In this document: positions 1 through 7,848 of the stretch, piece by piece
How positions within the stretch are numbered: position 1 is the stretch's first letter
Layout of the letters: each line of letters starts with the position of its first letter
DNA from: Halobacillus sp. A1
GTDB taxonomy: Bacteria > Bacillota > Bacilli > Bacillales > Halobacillaceae
Length of the DNA: 64,000 bases
Reading direction: 5' to 3'
Assembly: GCF_024189295.1 (NCBI RefSeq)
Contig: NZ_JAIZEN010000003.1
Location: 62,001-126,000 of the forward strand
Made by a program: the position numbers and the translations under genes
The notes under the pieces: model-generated
Database searches by the model: none
What the model was told of the DNA's origin: nothing
What the model saw: only the letters and a program-made list of their open reading frames with translations

Positions 1-2
1 TT

Positions 3-410
3 GCTCCGAGCATACGCTACTTAGGTAAAGATTTAATGGATGGCGGAATTCCAAATCCCATCCCTCTTCAGCGATCCATAAATGAAGGGAATAAAAAACA
101 TGTAATCGTACTGCCCCGAAATGAGTATGTTAAACCTTCTATGAAATGGAATTGGATTTTTTGAAGAAAATTTAAGGATTATCCCTGGTTCACCCACGCT
201 CTTAAATTTCGTCATTTTGTTTATAATGAAACACTTAAAGTGATTCGAGAATTGGAAAGAACAGACCAGGCATTCGTTTTTCGGCCGATAAGCAAGCTTC
301 ATGTCAGTAGAATTGAAAGAAACAGAGAGAAACTTCACAATCTCTATCAAAAAGGATATGAAGATTCACAACTAAAACGTGAAGAGCTGCTAAGGTTTCT
401 AAGCAGCTGA
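3..410 (+). pseudogene. patatin-like phospholipase (YjjU type), 3' part with in-frame stop
   Basis: The window opens inside this gene. The frame starting at base 3 reads APSIRYLGKDLMDGGIPNPI and continues to a TGA at 408-410. The DGG-xPxPI stretch, the LPRN motif and the tail (FRPISKLHVSRIERN) are typical of the C-terminal half of YjjU-like patatin-family phospholipases. One TGA at 162-164 interrupts the frame between WNWIF and RKFKDYP. Relatives, from memory, carry a basic residue there, so a single CGA-to-TGA change would explain it. No frameshift is needed, because the similarity continues in the same frame on both sides. The upstream catalytic part is outside the window. This is either a recent nonsense mutation or a sequencing error. 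The next gene (alkD) follows after 16 bases. Confidence 0.7.
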
Positions 411-426
411 AGGGAGCGTTCACGCA

Positions 427-1125
427 TTGAGCGATCAAACGATTAGCAGTGAAATATACTATTCGCTTAAAGATCATCAGAACGAAGACCAAAAGAATCC
501 GATGCAGAAATATATGAAAAACCAGTTCTGTTTTTTTGGAATCAAAACTCCAGAAAGGAATAAAATTTTCAAGGAGGTGTATAACCGTTACCCCAAGCTG
601 ACTTATGAAGAAATTGTAGAAGCTGCCTATCTGCTTTTTGAAAAAGATGAAAGGGAGTGTCAGTACGCTGCACTGTCTCTTCTAAGTAAAGCTTCCTTAT
701 CCCCTCCTGTTTCAAGTATTGCGGTATACAAAGATTTATTGTCTATAAAACCATGGTGGGACACAGTTGATATGATTTCTTCAAATCTTTGTGGAGATTA
801 TTTTCTGTATCATCGTGAAAATCTATGGCCAATCATCGAGAAATGGTCATTTTCTGAGAATATGTGGGTCAGAAGAGCATCTATCATTTCGCAACTACGT
901 TTTAAACAACGAACTGATTATGAATTGCTTTTTCAAACGATAGATCAGTTGAAAGAAGAGAAAGAATTTTTTATTGAAAAAGCAATAGGTTGGGCTTTAA
1001 GGGAATACAGTAAAACAAATCCCAAGCTCGTAATTAACTTTATTCAAACTCAAAATTTAAGCTCCTTAAGTAAGAGAGAAGCTTTGAAATGGCTTAAGAA
1101 TCAAGGAAGTTCAATAACCGTATAA
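427..1125 (+). CDS. alkD: DNA alkylation repair protein, AlkD family
   Basis: A 232-residue all-helical HEAT-like repeat protein of the AlkD DNA glycosylase family, which removes positively charged alkylated bases such as N3-methyladenine and N7-methylguanine. The conserved active-site block KPWWDTVD gives Trp111 and Asp115, and MWVRRAS supplies Arg150. This spacing matches the Trp/Asp/Arg trio described for Bacillus cereus AlkD. The length is normal for the family. The start is TTG at 427 behind an AAGGGAG ribosome site. It lies directly downstream of the broken patatin gene and may have shared its transcript. The family assignment is solid; substrate range is inferred from relatives. Confidence 0.9.
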   Translation: MSDQTISSEIYYSLKDHQNEDQKNPMQKYMKNQFCFFGIKTPERNKIFKEVYNRYPKLTYEEIVEAAYLLFEKDERECQYAALSLLSKASLSPPVSSIAVYKDLLSIKPWWDTVDMISSNLCGDYFLYHRENLWPIIEKWSFSENMWVRRASIISQLRFKQRTDYELLFQTIDQLKEEKEFFIEKAIGWALREYSKTNPKLVINFIQTQNLSSLSKREALKWLKNQGSSITV

Positions 1126-1178
1126 AATGGAAGATGATTGTCTAGAATGAGGAAAAGTGACCAAAGGGGCGTGCTCTT

Positions 1179-1568
1179 ATGATTAGTTTTTCCATTTTAG
1201 ATTCTATTTTCCAATGGTTTGACAATGATTTATTACAGATATTCGGAATTGAAGCATGGCATGTTCTCTTTGGACTTGTTTTTTTACTTGTTATGAGCAG
1301 TATGTGGGTGATAAAGCCAGTTCTTGAGTGGGGGATCAGTAGAAATTGGATCACTTTCATGAGCTATGTATGCAGTTTACTCGTAGTTTTTTTGTTTCTT
1401 CAATTAGTTGATCGATATGCTATAGATGTAGATGGATCGCTGCTGCCTTCATATTTTTGGTCGATCAGTCTGCTTGCTATGAGTGCATTTGGAACTTTAC
1501 TAGTTCTTGGCAGAAGCTTATCCAAACTTGCCAAAAAGTTTATGAAAAAATCTAAGAAAGCTGCTTAG
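1179..1568 (+). CDS. hypothetical membrane protein, three predicted spans
   Basis: I do not recognise this 129-residue protein. Three hydrophobic segments are visible at roughly residues 28-46, 57-77 and 91-111. They are followed by a strongly basic, lysine-rich tail that would be cytoplasmic by the positive-inside rule. The ATG at 1179 has a modest AAAGGGG ribosome site about 8 bases upstream. It follows alkD by 53 bases on the same strand and is closed by a strong terminator, so it is probably the last gene of that transcript. No catalytic motif is visible and no function can be given. Confidence 0.65.
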   Translation: MISFSILDSIFQWFDNDLLQIFGIEAWHVLFGLVFLLVMSSMWVIKPVLEWGISRNWITFMSYVCSLLVVFLFLQLVDRYAIDVDGSLLPSYFWSISLLAMSAFGTLLVLGRSLSKLAKKFMKKSKKAA

Positions 1569-1948
1569 TGCAGATTAAAATCAGACACAATGAGGGGGTA
1601 AATCAATAATTTGATCTAACAGGCTTAAAAAAAGGTAGAGGTTCACTTACTATACTTAAGTGAACCTCTACCTTTTTTGCTGATATTTAAATATTGAATG
1701 GCATATTATTAAGAAAGAATTAACTTTTAAATACCCGGACCAAACCGTGGAGGCTGTCCCAATAGTTTTAGAAGATTACCATAATTCTACTACTGTTTTA
1801 TAAAGTTATATCTCAATTAAGGAGTCTTTGGTCAGTCTTTTTTTATAAAAGCTAAGCATAATTTCCTCTTTCACAAGTACTAAGAATGTGTAAATTATGG
1901 TAGAGTCTATATTGAGACTCACCTTGCAAAGGAGAAGGAATTATACAT
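1569..1948. other. intergenic region upstream of cheV
   Basis: Apart from the terminator at 1628-1678, this stretch holds an AT-rich leader with a short hairpin (GAGTCT at 1903 pairing with AGACTC near 1920) just before the cheV ribosome site. I looked for a sigma-D motif (TAAA, about 15 bases, GCCGATAA) and did not find a convincing one. The GAGGCTGTCCC stretch near 1750 resembles the ends of some insertion sequences, but no partner end or transposase is present. Confidence 0.5.
1628..1678 (+). terminator. intrinsic terminator after the membrane protein gene
   Basis: Perfect 19 bp inverted repeat (1631-1649 with 1657-1675) around a 7-base loop, flanked by A and T runs. It could stop transcripts from both directions. 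Confidence 0.9.
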
Positions 1949-2854
1949 ATGATTAAAAACGAAGGCATTTTACTTGAAAGTGGCACTAACGAACTAGAAG
2001 TTGTGGAATTTAGTGTTGGGGACAATCGATTTGGCATCAATGTCATTAAAGTTAAGGAAATTCTAAATCCAGCCCCAGTGACTCAGATCCCTCATTCTCA
2101 CTCATCTGTTGAAGGGATTATAGAAATCAGAGGGGATGTAGTACCTGTAGTGGATATGGCCAGCGCTTTAGGTTTTGCCCCATCCGATCACCCTCATCAA
2201 GATAAATTCATACTTGCTGAATTCAATCAGACTAAAATCGTATTCCATGTTCATACTGTCACTCAAATACACAGAATATCCTGGGAAGACATTGAAAAGC
2301 CAGGAAGGATGTACCATGGGCTGGAAAAGCAAATTACCGGTATTATCAAAAAAGATGATGAAATGCTGCTTTTATTGGACTTTGAGAAAGTTGTAGCGGA
2401 TATTACACCAGAAACGAGTATCCACAAAGAGCAAATGAAAGTTCTTGAGAAGAGGGAGCGGTCACATAAAAAAATATTGATTGCTGAGGATTCTGCATTA
2501 TTAAGAGGTCTCTTACAAGAAACACTGAAAGAAGCGGGATACGTACATACCTTTCTATTTGAAAATGGAAAAGAAGCGTATGCCCATTTACTGAAGCAAG
2601 TAGAAAACGGAAAAAATATTTTAGATGAATATCAGCTTATTATTACGGATATTGAAATGCCGAGAATGGACGGCCACCATTTTACTAAACTGATCAAACA
2701 GCATGAAGAGCTGCAAGTATTGCCTGTAGTGATATTTTCTTCTCTGATTACAGCTGACCTCAAGCATAAAGGGGAGAAAGTCGGGGCAGATGCCCAGATA
2801 TCAAAACCTGAAATTGTAGGGTTAATACGCACGATCGATAATGTTATTCAATAG
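1949..2854 (+). CDS. cheV: chemotaxis coupling protein CheV
   Basis: A 301-residue two-domain protein. Residues about 15-155 form a CheW-like coupling domain (IIEIRGDVVPVVD), and residues about 173-300 form a response-regulator receiver domain. The receiver has the acidic pair E180/D181, the phosphorylated aspartate D234 in IITDIEMPRMDG, and the conserved lysine K286. CheV links chemoreceptors to the CheA kinase, and its phosphorylation tunes adaptation. Length and architecture match B. subtilis CheV. The ATG at 1949 follows an AAGGAGAAGG ribosome site. It is single-cistron and ends in a bidirectional terminator. ykyB lies nearby, as it does in B. subtilis. Confidence 0.97.
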   Translation: MIKNEGILLESGTNELEVVEFSVGDNRFGINVIKVKEILNPAPVTQIPHSHSSVEGIIEIRGDVVPVVDMASALGFAPSDHPHQDKFILAEFNQTKIVFHVHTVTQIHRISWEDIEKPGRMYHGLEKQITGIIKKDDEMLLLLDFEKVVADITPETSIHKEQMKVLEKRERSHKKILIAEDSALLRGLLQETLKEAGYVHTFLFENGKEAYAHLLKQVENGKNILDEYQLIITDIEMPRMDGHHFTKLIKQHEELQVLPVVIFSSLITADLKHKGEKVGADAQISKPEIVGLIRTIDNVIQ

Positions 2855-3038
2855 GATATTAAATGGAATTACGTAGAAGCTTCAGGGTAGTATCTGAGGG
2901 AAATAACTTAATTGTTTATAATGTAAACTCCTTTCAATGTTCTGCAAAAGCAAGTTGTTTCTAAAGCAGCACTTACTCTTTTGTAATTTTCGTACATGGT
3001 TTGATATTCAAAATAACCTTTGCAAATATCTTTTAAGT

Positions 3039-3066
3039 AAAAAAGGCCTTGTTAAAGGCCTTTTTT
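3039..3066. terminator. bidirectional terminator between cheV and the 71-residue gene
   Basis: Inverted repeat AAAAAAGGCCTT / AAGGCCTTTTTT with a 4-base loop (GTTA), lying between convergent genes. The stop codon of the minus-strand gene overlaps its right edge. Confidence 0.85.
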
Positions 3067-3280
3067 ATTCCTGATCTTTTCCCATTCTTTTAAATAAGTT
3101 ATCGTGCCATTGGTACACTTGTTTCGAGATAACCTCAGGGCTGTTTCCATCTGGATGGGACTCTACAATCTTTTCTTTCTCTTGAGCTGTGAGGTGTTCA
3201 TAGGAAGACCTCATTTCAGTAGTATATTCCATGTAACGCTTAAGATGATATAGAAAATCATCCATTGGATTCATAGTCAT
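3065..3280 (-). CDS. small hypothetical protein
   Basis: A 71-residue soluble, charged protein I cannot assign to a named family. It looks helical, with a histidine- and tyrosine-rich N-terminal half (MDDFLYHLKRYMEY) and no membrane segment. The start is well supported: TAGGAGGTTGATTAA precedes the ATG at 3280, an ideal ribosome site. It lies between cheV and ykyB on the minus strand and may be co-transcribed with ykyB, which ends 88 bases upstream. Confidence 0.7.
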   Translation of the reverse strand: MTMNPMDDFLYHLKRYMEYTTEMRSSYEHLTAQEKEKIVESHPDGNSPEVISKQVYQWHDNLFKRMGKDQE

Positions 3281-3367
3281 TTAATCAACCTCCTATACCT
3301 CTACTAACCTTTTTCCAATAATATGAAACATTTGAATAAATAAAAACAGCCAGTAAATCTGACTGCT

Positions 3368-3835
3368 TCACCTGCGTTTATGACGTTGGTTCCAAGGGGT
3401 GATGTTCTGTTGTCCTAACATAGTTGGAGACGTTTGATAAGAAGTAGGGGAAGGTGAGTGGTTCTTAGCATTCCAACCTAAGTAACTGTATAGAATTTTC
3501 TTTGCTCTGGAAAGGGAAAGTTTAGGTTTAGGGTTTCTGTAAGCTTGATCAATGTTACCTAAGTGTTCCAGCTGATCAAAATCTTTTTTCTCAGCGGGTA
3601 CATGAAAATAATACCCGCCCACCTCAATAAGGAGAGTGGAATGTTGTTTACTGTATTTAGGGCGTTCTGAAAAATGTAAGCCGATTTTTTTTGCTTTATT
3701 TTCTTTCAGCAATTTTGAAATCGCTTCTTTTTTTATATCGTATAAATGTTTAGGCTGAGGTGCAGTTTTTGCGTGTCGATTTACAATGAATAATGATTCG
3801 GCAAGCTCTCGGTTAGAAAGTTGTACTCTATCCAT
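3368..3835 (-). CDS. ykyB: YkyB family protein
   Basis: This 155-residue protein matches the B. subtilis YkyB family in length and in conserved blocks: an N-terminal VNRHAKTAP motif, then KKIGLHFSERPKYS, then YYFHVP and YRNPKPKLSLSRAKKIL. Its biochemical function is not known to me. The neighbourhood (cheV on one side, ykuE and fadH beyond) reproduces the B. subtilis order cheV-ykyB-ykuE-fadH and supports orthology. The ATG at 3835 is preceded by an AAGGAGG-type site. The C-terminal 30 residues are proline-, serine- and asparagine-rich and look disordered. Confidence 0.9.
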   Translation of the reverse strand: MDRVQLSNRELAESLFIVNRHAKTAPQPKHLYDIKKEAISKLLKENKAKKIGLHFSERPKYSKQHSTLLIEVGGYYFHVPAEKKDFDQLEHLGNIDQAYRNPKPKLSLSRAKKILYSYLGWNAKNHSPSPTSYQTSPTMLGQQNITPWNQRHKRR

Positions 3836-3900
3836 AAATGTCCTCCTTTCTTGAATTATCTTCCATTTTAGTTGAGAATGTAAAATTTAGCAAAAAAAAG

Positions 3901-4464
3901 CTATTGAACTTTTTTTATATCTTCTACGATATTTTCCATTTCTCCTGCTTCCGTACCATTATACCGCTTAATTACATTTCCACTTGGATCAACTAAGAAG
4001 AAGCTGGTACCATGGGAGACTTGGTCTGTATTATCTAACTGGCTAAGGGGAGATTGGAACGATTTTATCGACAATTCTTTGACTTCTTGAAAAGAATATC
4101 CTGTGAGAAAGTGCCAGCTGTTTAAATCGGCATTGAACTGCTGAGCAAATTTTGTTAGCTTTTTCTGGCTATCATATTCAGGGTCTACTGAAAAGGAAAC
4201 TAATTGGTTATCTAAAGACTCTTCCTTCAATTGCTGCTGTAACCTTGACATGTTGCTCGTCATTGGGGGACAAACTGTATCACATCTAGTGAAGATGAAA
4301 TTAGCTACCCAGTATTGCCCTTCTAGATCATGCGGGAGCTTTATAGTGGAGCCATTTTGGTTATCCCCTTCGAATTCTTCGACACTTCGAGACATATTCT
4401 CATCGATAGGAGAACCGCAAGCAGTTAATAGTAGTATCAAAATGATTGAGTTAAAAAGTTTCAT
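3901..4464 (-). CDS. SCO1/SenC-family copper chaperone lipoprotein
   Basis: A 187-residue membrane-anchored lipoprotein with signal peptide and lipobox LLTAC (Cys16) and a thioredoxin-like domain. The SCO metal site is complete: CDTVCP (Cys61, Cys65) and the distal histidine His151 in VSHGTSFFLVD. SCO proteins deliver copper to, or reduce, the CuA centre of cytochrome c oxidase on the outer face of the membrane. No oxidase subunit genes are adjacent. The gene sits where B. subtilis has ykuC and ykuD, so it is a local insertion relative to that genome. It is the last gene of the minus-strand run upstream of ykyB. Confidence 0.9.
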   Translation of the reverse strand: MKLFNSIILILLLTACGSPIDENMSRSVEEFEGDNQNGSTIKLPHDLEGQYWVANFIFTRCDTVCPPMTSNMSRLQQQLKEESLDNQLVSFSVDPEYDSQKKLTKFAQQFNADLNSWHFLTGYSFQEVKELSIKSFQSPLSQLDNTDQVSHGTSFFLVDPSGNVIKRYNGTEAGEMENIVEDIKKVQ

Positions 4465-4549
4465 GGTAATCCCCCGTAGGCCTGGATATTTCTATTTTAT
4501 CACTCATTTGCTTAAATAGAGCAGACTGTCCAAGACTGTCACACAAATG

Positions 4550-5407
4550 TTAAGTCTTTGATATTAAAGTAAATACCGAATATTCAGGTTTGCATAGAAA
4601 CCTGTATGGCATTCGGGTTGTACCGATTCCACGGCTGATGTAAAGCGTCAAACGCTCGCTTATGCTATGTTTGCCATCTACGTACTTGTCGGCGTAAGGG
4701 GGAGTGACCATCGAGCCTAATAGAGGAATACGTATTTGTCCCCCATGGCTGTGGCCGGACAGCTGAATGTCTACAGGGTAATTTTTCACTGAGTCGGCTA
4801 TATCTGGCTCATGCACTAATAAGATCGTATAGGCGTCAGCATCTAAGTCCCCGAGGGTACCTTCAAGATTTGGTGAACCTAGAATCACGTCGTCCAATCC
4901 AGCCAGATTAATTGTTCTGCCCTCACGCTCTATTTGCTTCACTTCATTTTTTAATAACGTAAACCCGCCCTTAGACATTACTGATTCTAGTTTTTCCGTG
5001 CCATAGCCCCCATGATCGTGGTTTCCATAAATCCAGTATTTACCGAGAGGAGCTTTCAATTGATTAAGTAAGGTGGGGATATCTGCACTGAAATCAAAAC
5101 GCTGGGGTTCATCTATTAAGTCTCCGGTGAATAATATTACATCAGGTTTTTCGTTATTTATTTCTTGAATAAGCTTACGGAATTGGTCCAGAGAATAATG
5201 GAACCCTAAATGAATATCAGAAAATTGCACAATTTTTATTCGATGAAATGATGATGGTATTGCAGAATGCTCGAGCAGGTGAGACTGTTTCGTAAGCATA
5301 GCTGGTTCAATATAACGTGCATAGTAATATCCGCCGCCTGTTAAGCCAAGTACTCCTAGCCCGCCCGCCATCATTTTCTTTAAGAAACTTCTCCTTGTCA
5401 AAAGCAC
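4550..5407 (-). CDS. ykuE: Tat-exported metallophosphoesterase YkuE
   Basis: A calcineurin-like metallophosphoesterase with all metal-binding blocks: FSDIHLG, FTGDLID, YGNHDHGGYG, VHEPD and SGHSHGGQI. The N-terminus has a twin-arginine signal (TRRSFLKKMM) before a glycine-rich hydrophobic stretch, so it is exported folded, as known for B. subtilis YkuE, a wall-associated Tat substrate. I place the start at GTG 5407 (285 residues). The in-frame ATG at 5437 lies upstream of the GGAGGG ribosome site, which sits 8 bases before the GTG. The head-to-head fadH gene is a conserved neighbour. The physiological substrate is unknown. Confidence 0.93.
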   Translation of the reverse strand: MLLTRRSFLKKMMAGGLGVLGLTGGGYYYARYIEPAMLTKQSHLLEHSAIPSSFHRIKIVQFSDIHLGFHYSLDQFRKLIQEINNEKPDVILFTGDLIDEPQRFDFSADIPTLLNQLKAPLGKYWIYGNHDHGGYGTEKLESVMSKGGFTLLKNEVKQIEREGRTINLAGLDDVILGSPNLEGTLGDLDADAYTILLVHEPDIADSVKNYPVDIQLSGHSHGGQIRIPLLGSMVTPPYADKYVDGKHSISERLTLYISRGIGTTRMPYRFLCKPEYSVFTLISKT

Positions 5408-5548
5408 AGAGTTTCCCTCCATTTCTATATTTCGCAATTATACCACTTTTATATTTTATGAAATATAAAAATAAATTTTTAAAAATATTAAAAAATGAAC
5501 AGGAATTCAGTTTTTTATCTGGAATTTAATATAGACGGAGGGATGTTA

Positions 5549-6316
5549 ATGAATGGTCAAGTAATCATAGTTACCGGTGGAACGAGCGGAATGGGAATGT
5601 ATATGGCTAAACGATTTTTAGAAGAAGGGGCAAAAGTAGCTATTACAGGAAGAAATATGGAGCGCCTTCAGCAAGCTAGAGAACAAATCACAAGCGGGGC
5701 CAAAGACGAGTTGTTGTTAATTGAAATGGATGTGAGAAATGTTGAAGATGTAGAGCGGATGGTGGAACAGACGGTTGAAACATTTGGTCGAATCGATCAC
5801 CTTGTTAATAATGCCGCAGGAAATTTTATCTCGCCAGCTGAAAAGCTCTCACCGAATGGATGGAATTCTGTTATTGACATTGTATTAAATGGAACTTTCT
5901 ATTGCAGCCAAGCGGTAGGAAAGTATTGGATTGAAAACAAGATTAAGGGATCCATATTAAATATGGTGGCTACATATGCTTGGAACGCAGGAGCTGGCGT
6001 CATTCATTCTGCTTCTGCAAAGGCGGGTGTTCTTGCGATGACAAGAACATTAGCTGTCGAGTGGGGTAAGCAATATGGTATAAGAGCAAACGCAATCGCC
6101 CCTGGGCCAATTGAACGGACTGGCGGAGCGGACAAATTGTTCGAATCTGAAAAAGCTGCACAGAGAACGTTAAACTCAGTACCGCTGGGCAGGCTTGGAA
6201 CACCTGAAGAGATTGCAGGATTAGCCCGTTTTATTTTGTCAGATGAGGCTTCATACATGAACGGAGAAGTCGTCACATTAGATGGCGGACAATGGTTGAA
6301 TCAATTTCCTTTTTAA
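5549..6316 (+). CDS. fadH: 2,4-dienoyl-CoA reductase FadH (SDR family)
   Basis: A short-chain dehydrogenase of 255 residues with the nucleotide-binding motif TGGTSGMG near the N-terminus and the NNAAGNF block. It closely follows B. subtilis FadH (YkuF), an NADPH-dependent reductase for unsaturated fatty acid beta-oxidation. The usual SDR active-site Tyr-x-x-x-Lys reads SASAK here. The tyrosine is absent, as in dienoyl-CoA reductases, and the lysine is kept. The ATG at 5549 was chosen because GGAGG ends 6 bases before it; longer upstream frames contain that ribosome site. Divergent from ykuE and closed by a strong terminator. Confidence 0.93.
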   Translation: MNGQVIIVTGGTSGMGMYMAKRFLEEGAKVAITGRNMERLQQAREQITSGAKDELLLIEMDVRNVEDVERMVEQTVETFGRIDHLVNNAAGNFISPAEKLSPNGWNSVIDIVLNGTFYCSQAVGKYWIENKIKGSILNMVATYAWNAGAGVIHSASAKAGVLAMTRTLAVEWGKQYGIRANAIAPGPIERTGGADKLFESEKAAQRTLNSVPLGRLGTPEEIAGLARFILSDEASYMNGEVVTLDGGQWLNQFPF

Positions 6317-6355
6317 TCAAAAGAGGCCGCGCTTAAATTGCGCGGCCTCTTTTGA
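6317..6355. terminator. terminator between fadH and the HlyIII-family gene
   Basis: Perfect 16 bp inverted repeat TCAAAAGAGGCCGCGC (6317-6332) with 6340-6355 around a 7-base loop. A/T runs on both sides suit both converging genes. Confidence 0.92.
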
Positions 6356-6431
6356 TTTGCAGTTCCGGCGGTGCCGGATGCCTCCCCGCATAAATCGCTA
6401 GGGCTAAACTCATATATAATAGAGCTTACTA

Positions 6432-7067
6432 TTAGATAATGTAAAAAAAGATGGTAAAGAAATGAAAGATAGAGCCTCCGAGGACAAATAAATGCCAAAC
6501 CATATGGTGATACGTAAAGCTTCTCCATACATAGAAAATCGATCCGATAGAATAAAGTACTCCGCCTACAACCAGGTAGGTAATTCCGGCAGCTGGCACC
6601 TCCGCTGTCAAAGGTCCCCAAGCCAGGATAATCATCCACCCCATTAATACATAAAAAATGGTAGAAAGAAGTACGAAACGCTTTACAAAAAATACTTTGA
6701 ACAATATTCCTAATATGGCCATACCCCAAATAATCGCGAACAAAGTCCATCCTAAAGTACCTCTTAGAGGAATCAGCAGCATTGGTGTATACGTGCCTGC
6801 GATAAATAGATAGATGGCTGAATGGTCGAAGATCTCGAACAAATCTTTGGCCTTACCTGGTGGAAAGCTGTGTACAAGAGTCGAGGACACAAATAGTAAA
6901 AGCATGGTCCCTCCATAAATACTAACAGAAACAATATGCCAAGCTGTGCCGTGCAAGCTAGCGAATACAATTAAGAGAACAAGCATAGCAAGACTTAATA
7001 CTGCGCCAATGCCGTGAGTGATTGCATTTGCTATCTCTTCTCTTTTGGAGAAGGTGTGTGTCATCAT
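6432..7067 (-). CDS. hemolysin III family (PAQR-like) membrane protein
   Basis: A 211-residue protein with seven hydrophobic spans and the PAQR/HlyIII signature residues: NAITHGIG in the first loop, the IFDHSAIY block in the middle, and paired histidines HHMVWHLF..SIFHFF at the C-terminus, which form a metal site in this superfamily. Despite the family name, most members are not shown to be toxins, and roles in membrane homeostasis have been proposed. The ATG at 7067 (or 7064) starts the frame. The gene is monocistronic on the minus strand and converges with fadH. Confidence 0.9.
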   Translation of the reverse strand: MMTHTFSKREEIANAITHGIGAVLSLAMLVLLIVFASLHGTAWHIVSVSIYGGTMLLLFVSSTLVHSFPPGKAKDLFEIFDHSAIYLFIAGTYTPMLLIPLRGTLGWTLFAIIWGMAILGILFKVFFVKRFVLLSTIFYVLMGWMIILAWGPLTAEVPAAGITYLVVGGVLYSIGSIFYVWRSFTYHHMVWHLFVLGGSIFHFFTIFFYII

Positions 7068-7318
7068 TTTTTAAATCAGCCCCAAACTTCATTTGTTCTA
7101 TTATAAGCCTTTTTTGTTACTTTATAAAGAAAGGATAGAAAACTGGTTTATCTTATGGATAATTATGGGTAATAAAAGGTGGAGTAAGTTTTTTGAAAGA
7201 GAGATAGAGGTGGAAGCCATTCGTTATAATTCTTAAAGTATGTTAGGATAACTATGTATGAGATTGATCGTTTCGAATTGCTCCTTCAGCGAAGAAGTAA
7301 AAGGAGTGTTAATGGACT

Positions 7319-7768
7319 ATGATAAGTGTACAAAGCAATGACCTGAATTTCCCTCTAGTTGAAGAATTAATGATTCCGTCGGAGAAAGTGGCTCATGTTC
7401 AAGTAGGCAACCCCCTGGATCACGCACTCTTAGTTCTATTGAAAACTGGCTATTCTGCAGTACCTGTATTGGATGCTACCTTTAAATTTCAGGGAGTCGT
7501 CAGCAAGACGATGATTTTGGAAGAAACATTGGGTATCGAGCAGTTTGAGTTAGACAAATTGAATGATTTGACAGTTATAGAGGTTATGAAAAAAGATGTA
7601 CCTTGCTTAAAAAAAGATCACTCAATGATTGATGCGTTATATAAGTTGATTGATCATCCGTTCATTTGTGTAACCAACGAGGATGGAGAGTTTGACGGAA
7701 TTGTAACTCGAAGAACAATATTGAAGCAGTTCAGTAAACATTATCATGAAACATTGAAGAGAGCATAA
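7319..7768 (+). CDS. cbpB: c-di-AMP-binding CBS-domain protein CbpB
   Basis: A 149-residue protein made of two CBS domains and nothing else, matching B. subtilis YkuL/CbpB (starts MISxQS; contains KVAHVQVGNPLDHALLVL and TGYSAVPVLD). In Bacillus and Listeria this protein binds cyclic di-AMP and couples it to the stringent-response enzyme Rel. The ATG at 7319 matches the family N-terminus although the AAGGAG site lies 12 bases away. A closer ATG at 7312 opens only a 9-codon frame, which could act as a translationally coupled leader. It shares a c-di-AMP theme with ktrC further on. Confidence 0.92.
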   Translation: MISVQSNDLNFPLVEELMIPSEKVAHVQVGNPLDHALLVLLKTGYSAVPVLDATFKFQGVVSKTMILEETLGIEQFELDKLNDLTVIEVMKKDVPCLKKDHSMIDALYKLIDHPFICVTNEDGEFDGIVTRRTILKQFSKHYHETLKRA

Positions 7769-7804
7769 ATTGAAACGATATAAAATGAATATTATCTTAG
7801 AAAT

Positions 7805-7832
7805 GGCGCCTATTGAAGGCGTCCTTTCTTTT
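7805..7832 (+). terminator. terminator after cbpB
   Basis: GGCGCCT pairs with AGGCGTCC with one bulged base and is followed by TTTCTTTT. It overlaps the longest reading frame of the next gene, which argues that the MFS protein starts later. Confidence 0.6.
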
Positions 7833-7848
7833 GTGGTTGATTGAGGTG

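Noticed and set aside
1748-1775. GAGGCTGTCCC sequence resembling an insertion-sequence end
   Set aside because: Only one end, no transposase remnant and no target duplication could be seen.
1840-1948. Sigma-D promoter for cheV
   Set aside because: TAAA and GCCGATAA-like elements are not found with correct spacing; the nearest match has only 10 bases between the parts.
7312-7341. Nine-codon frame from ATG 7312 before cbpB
   Set aside because: Possible leader but too short to support; the cbpB start at 7319 matches the family N-terminus.
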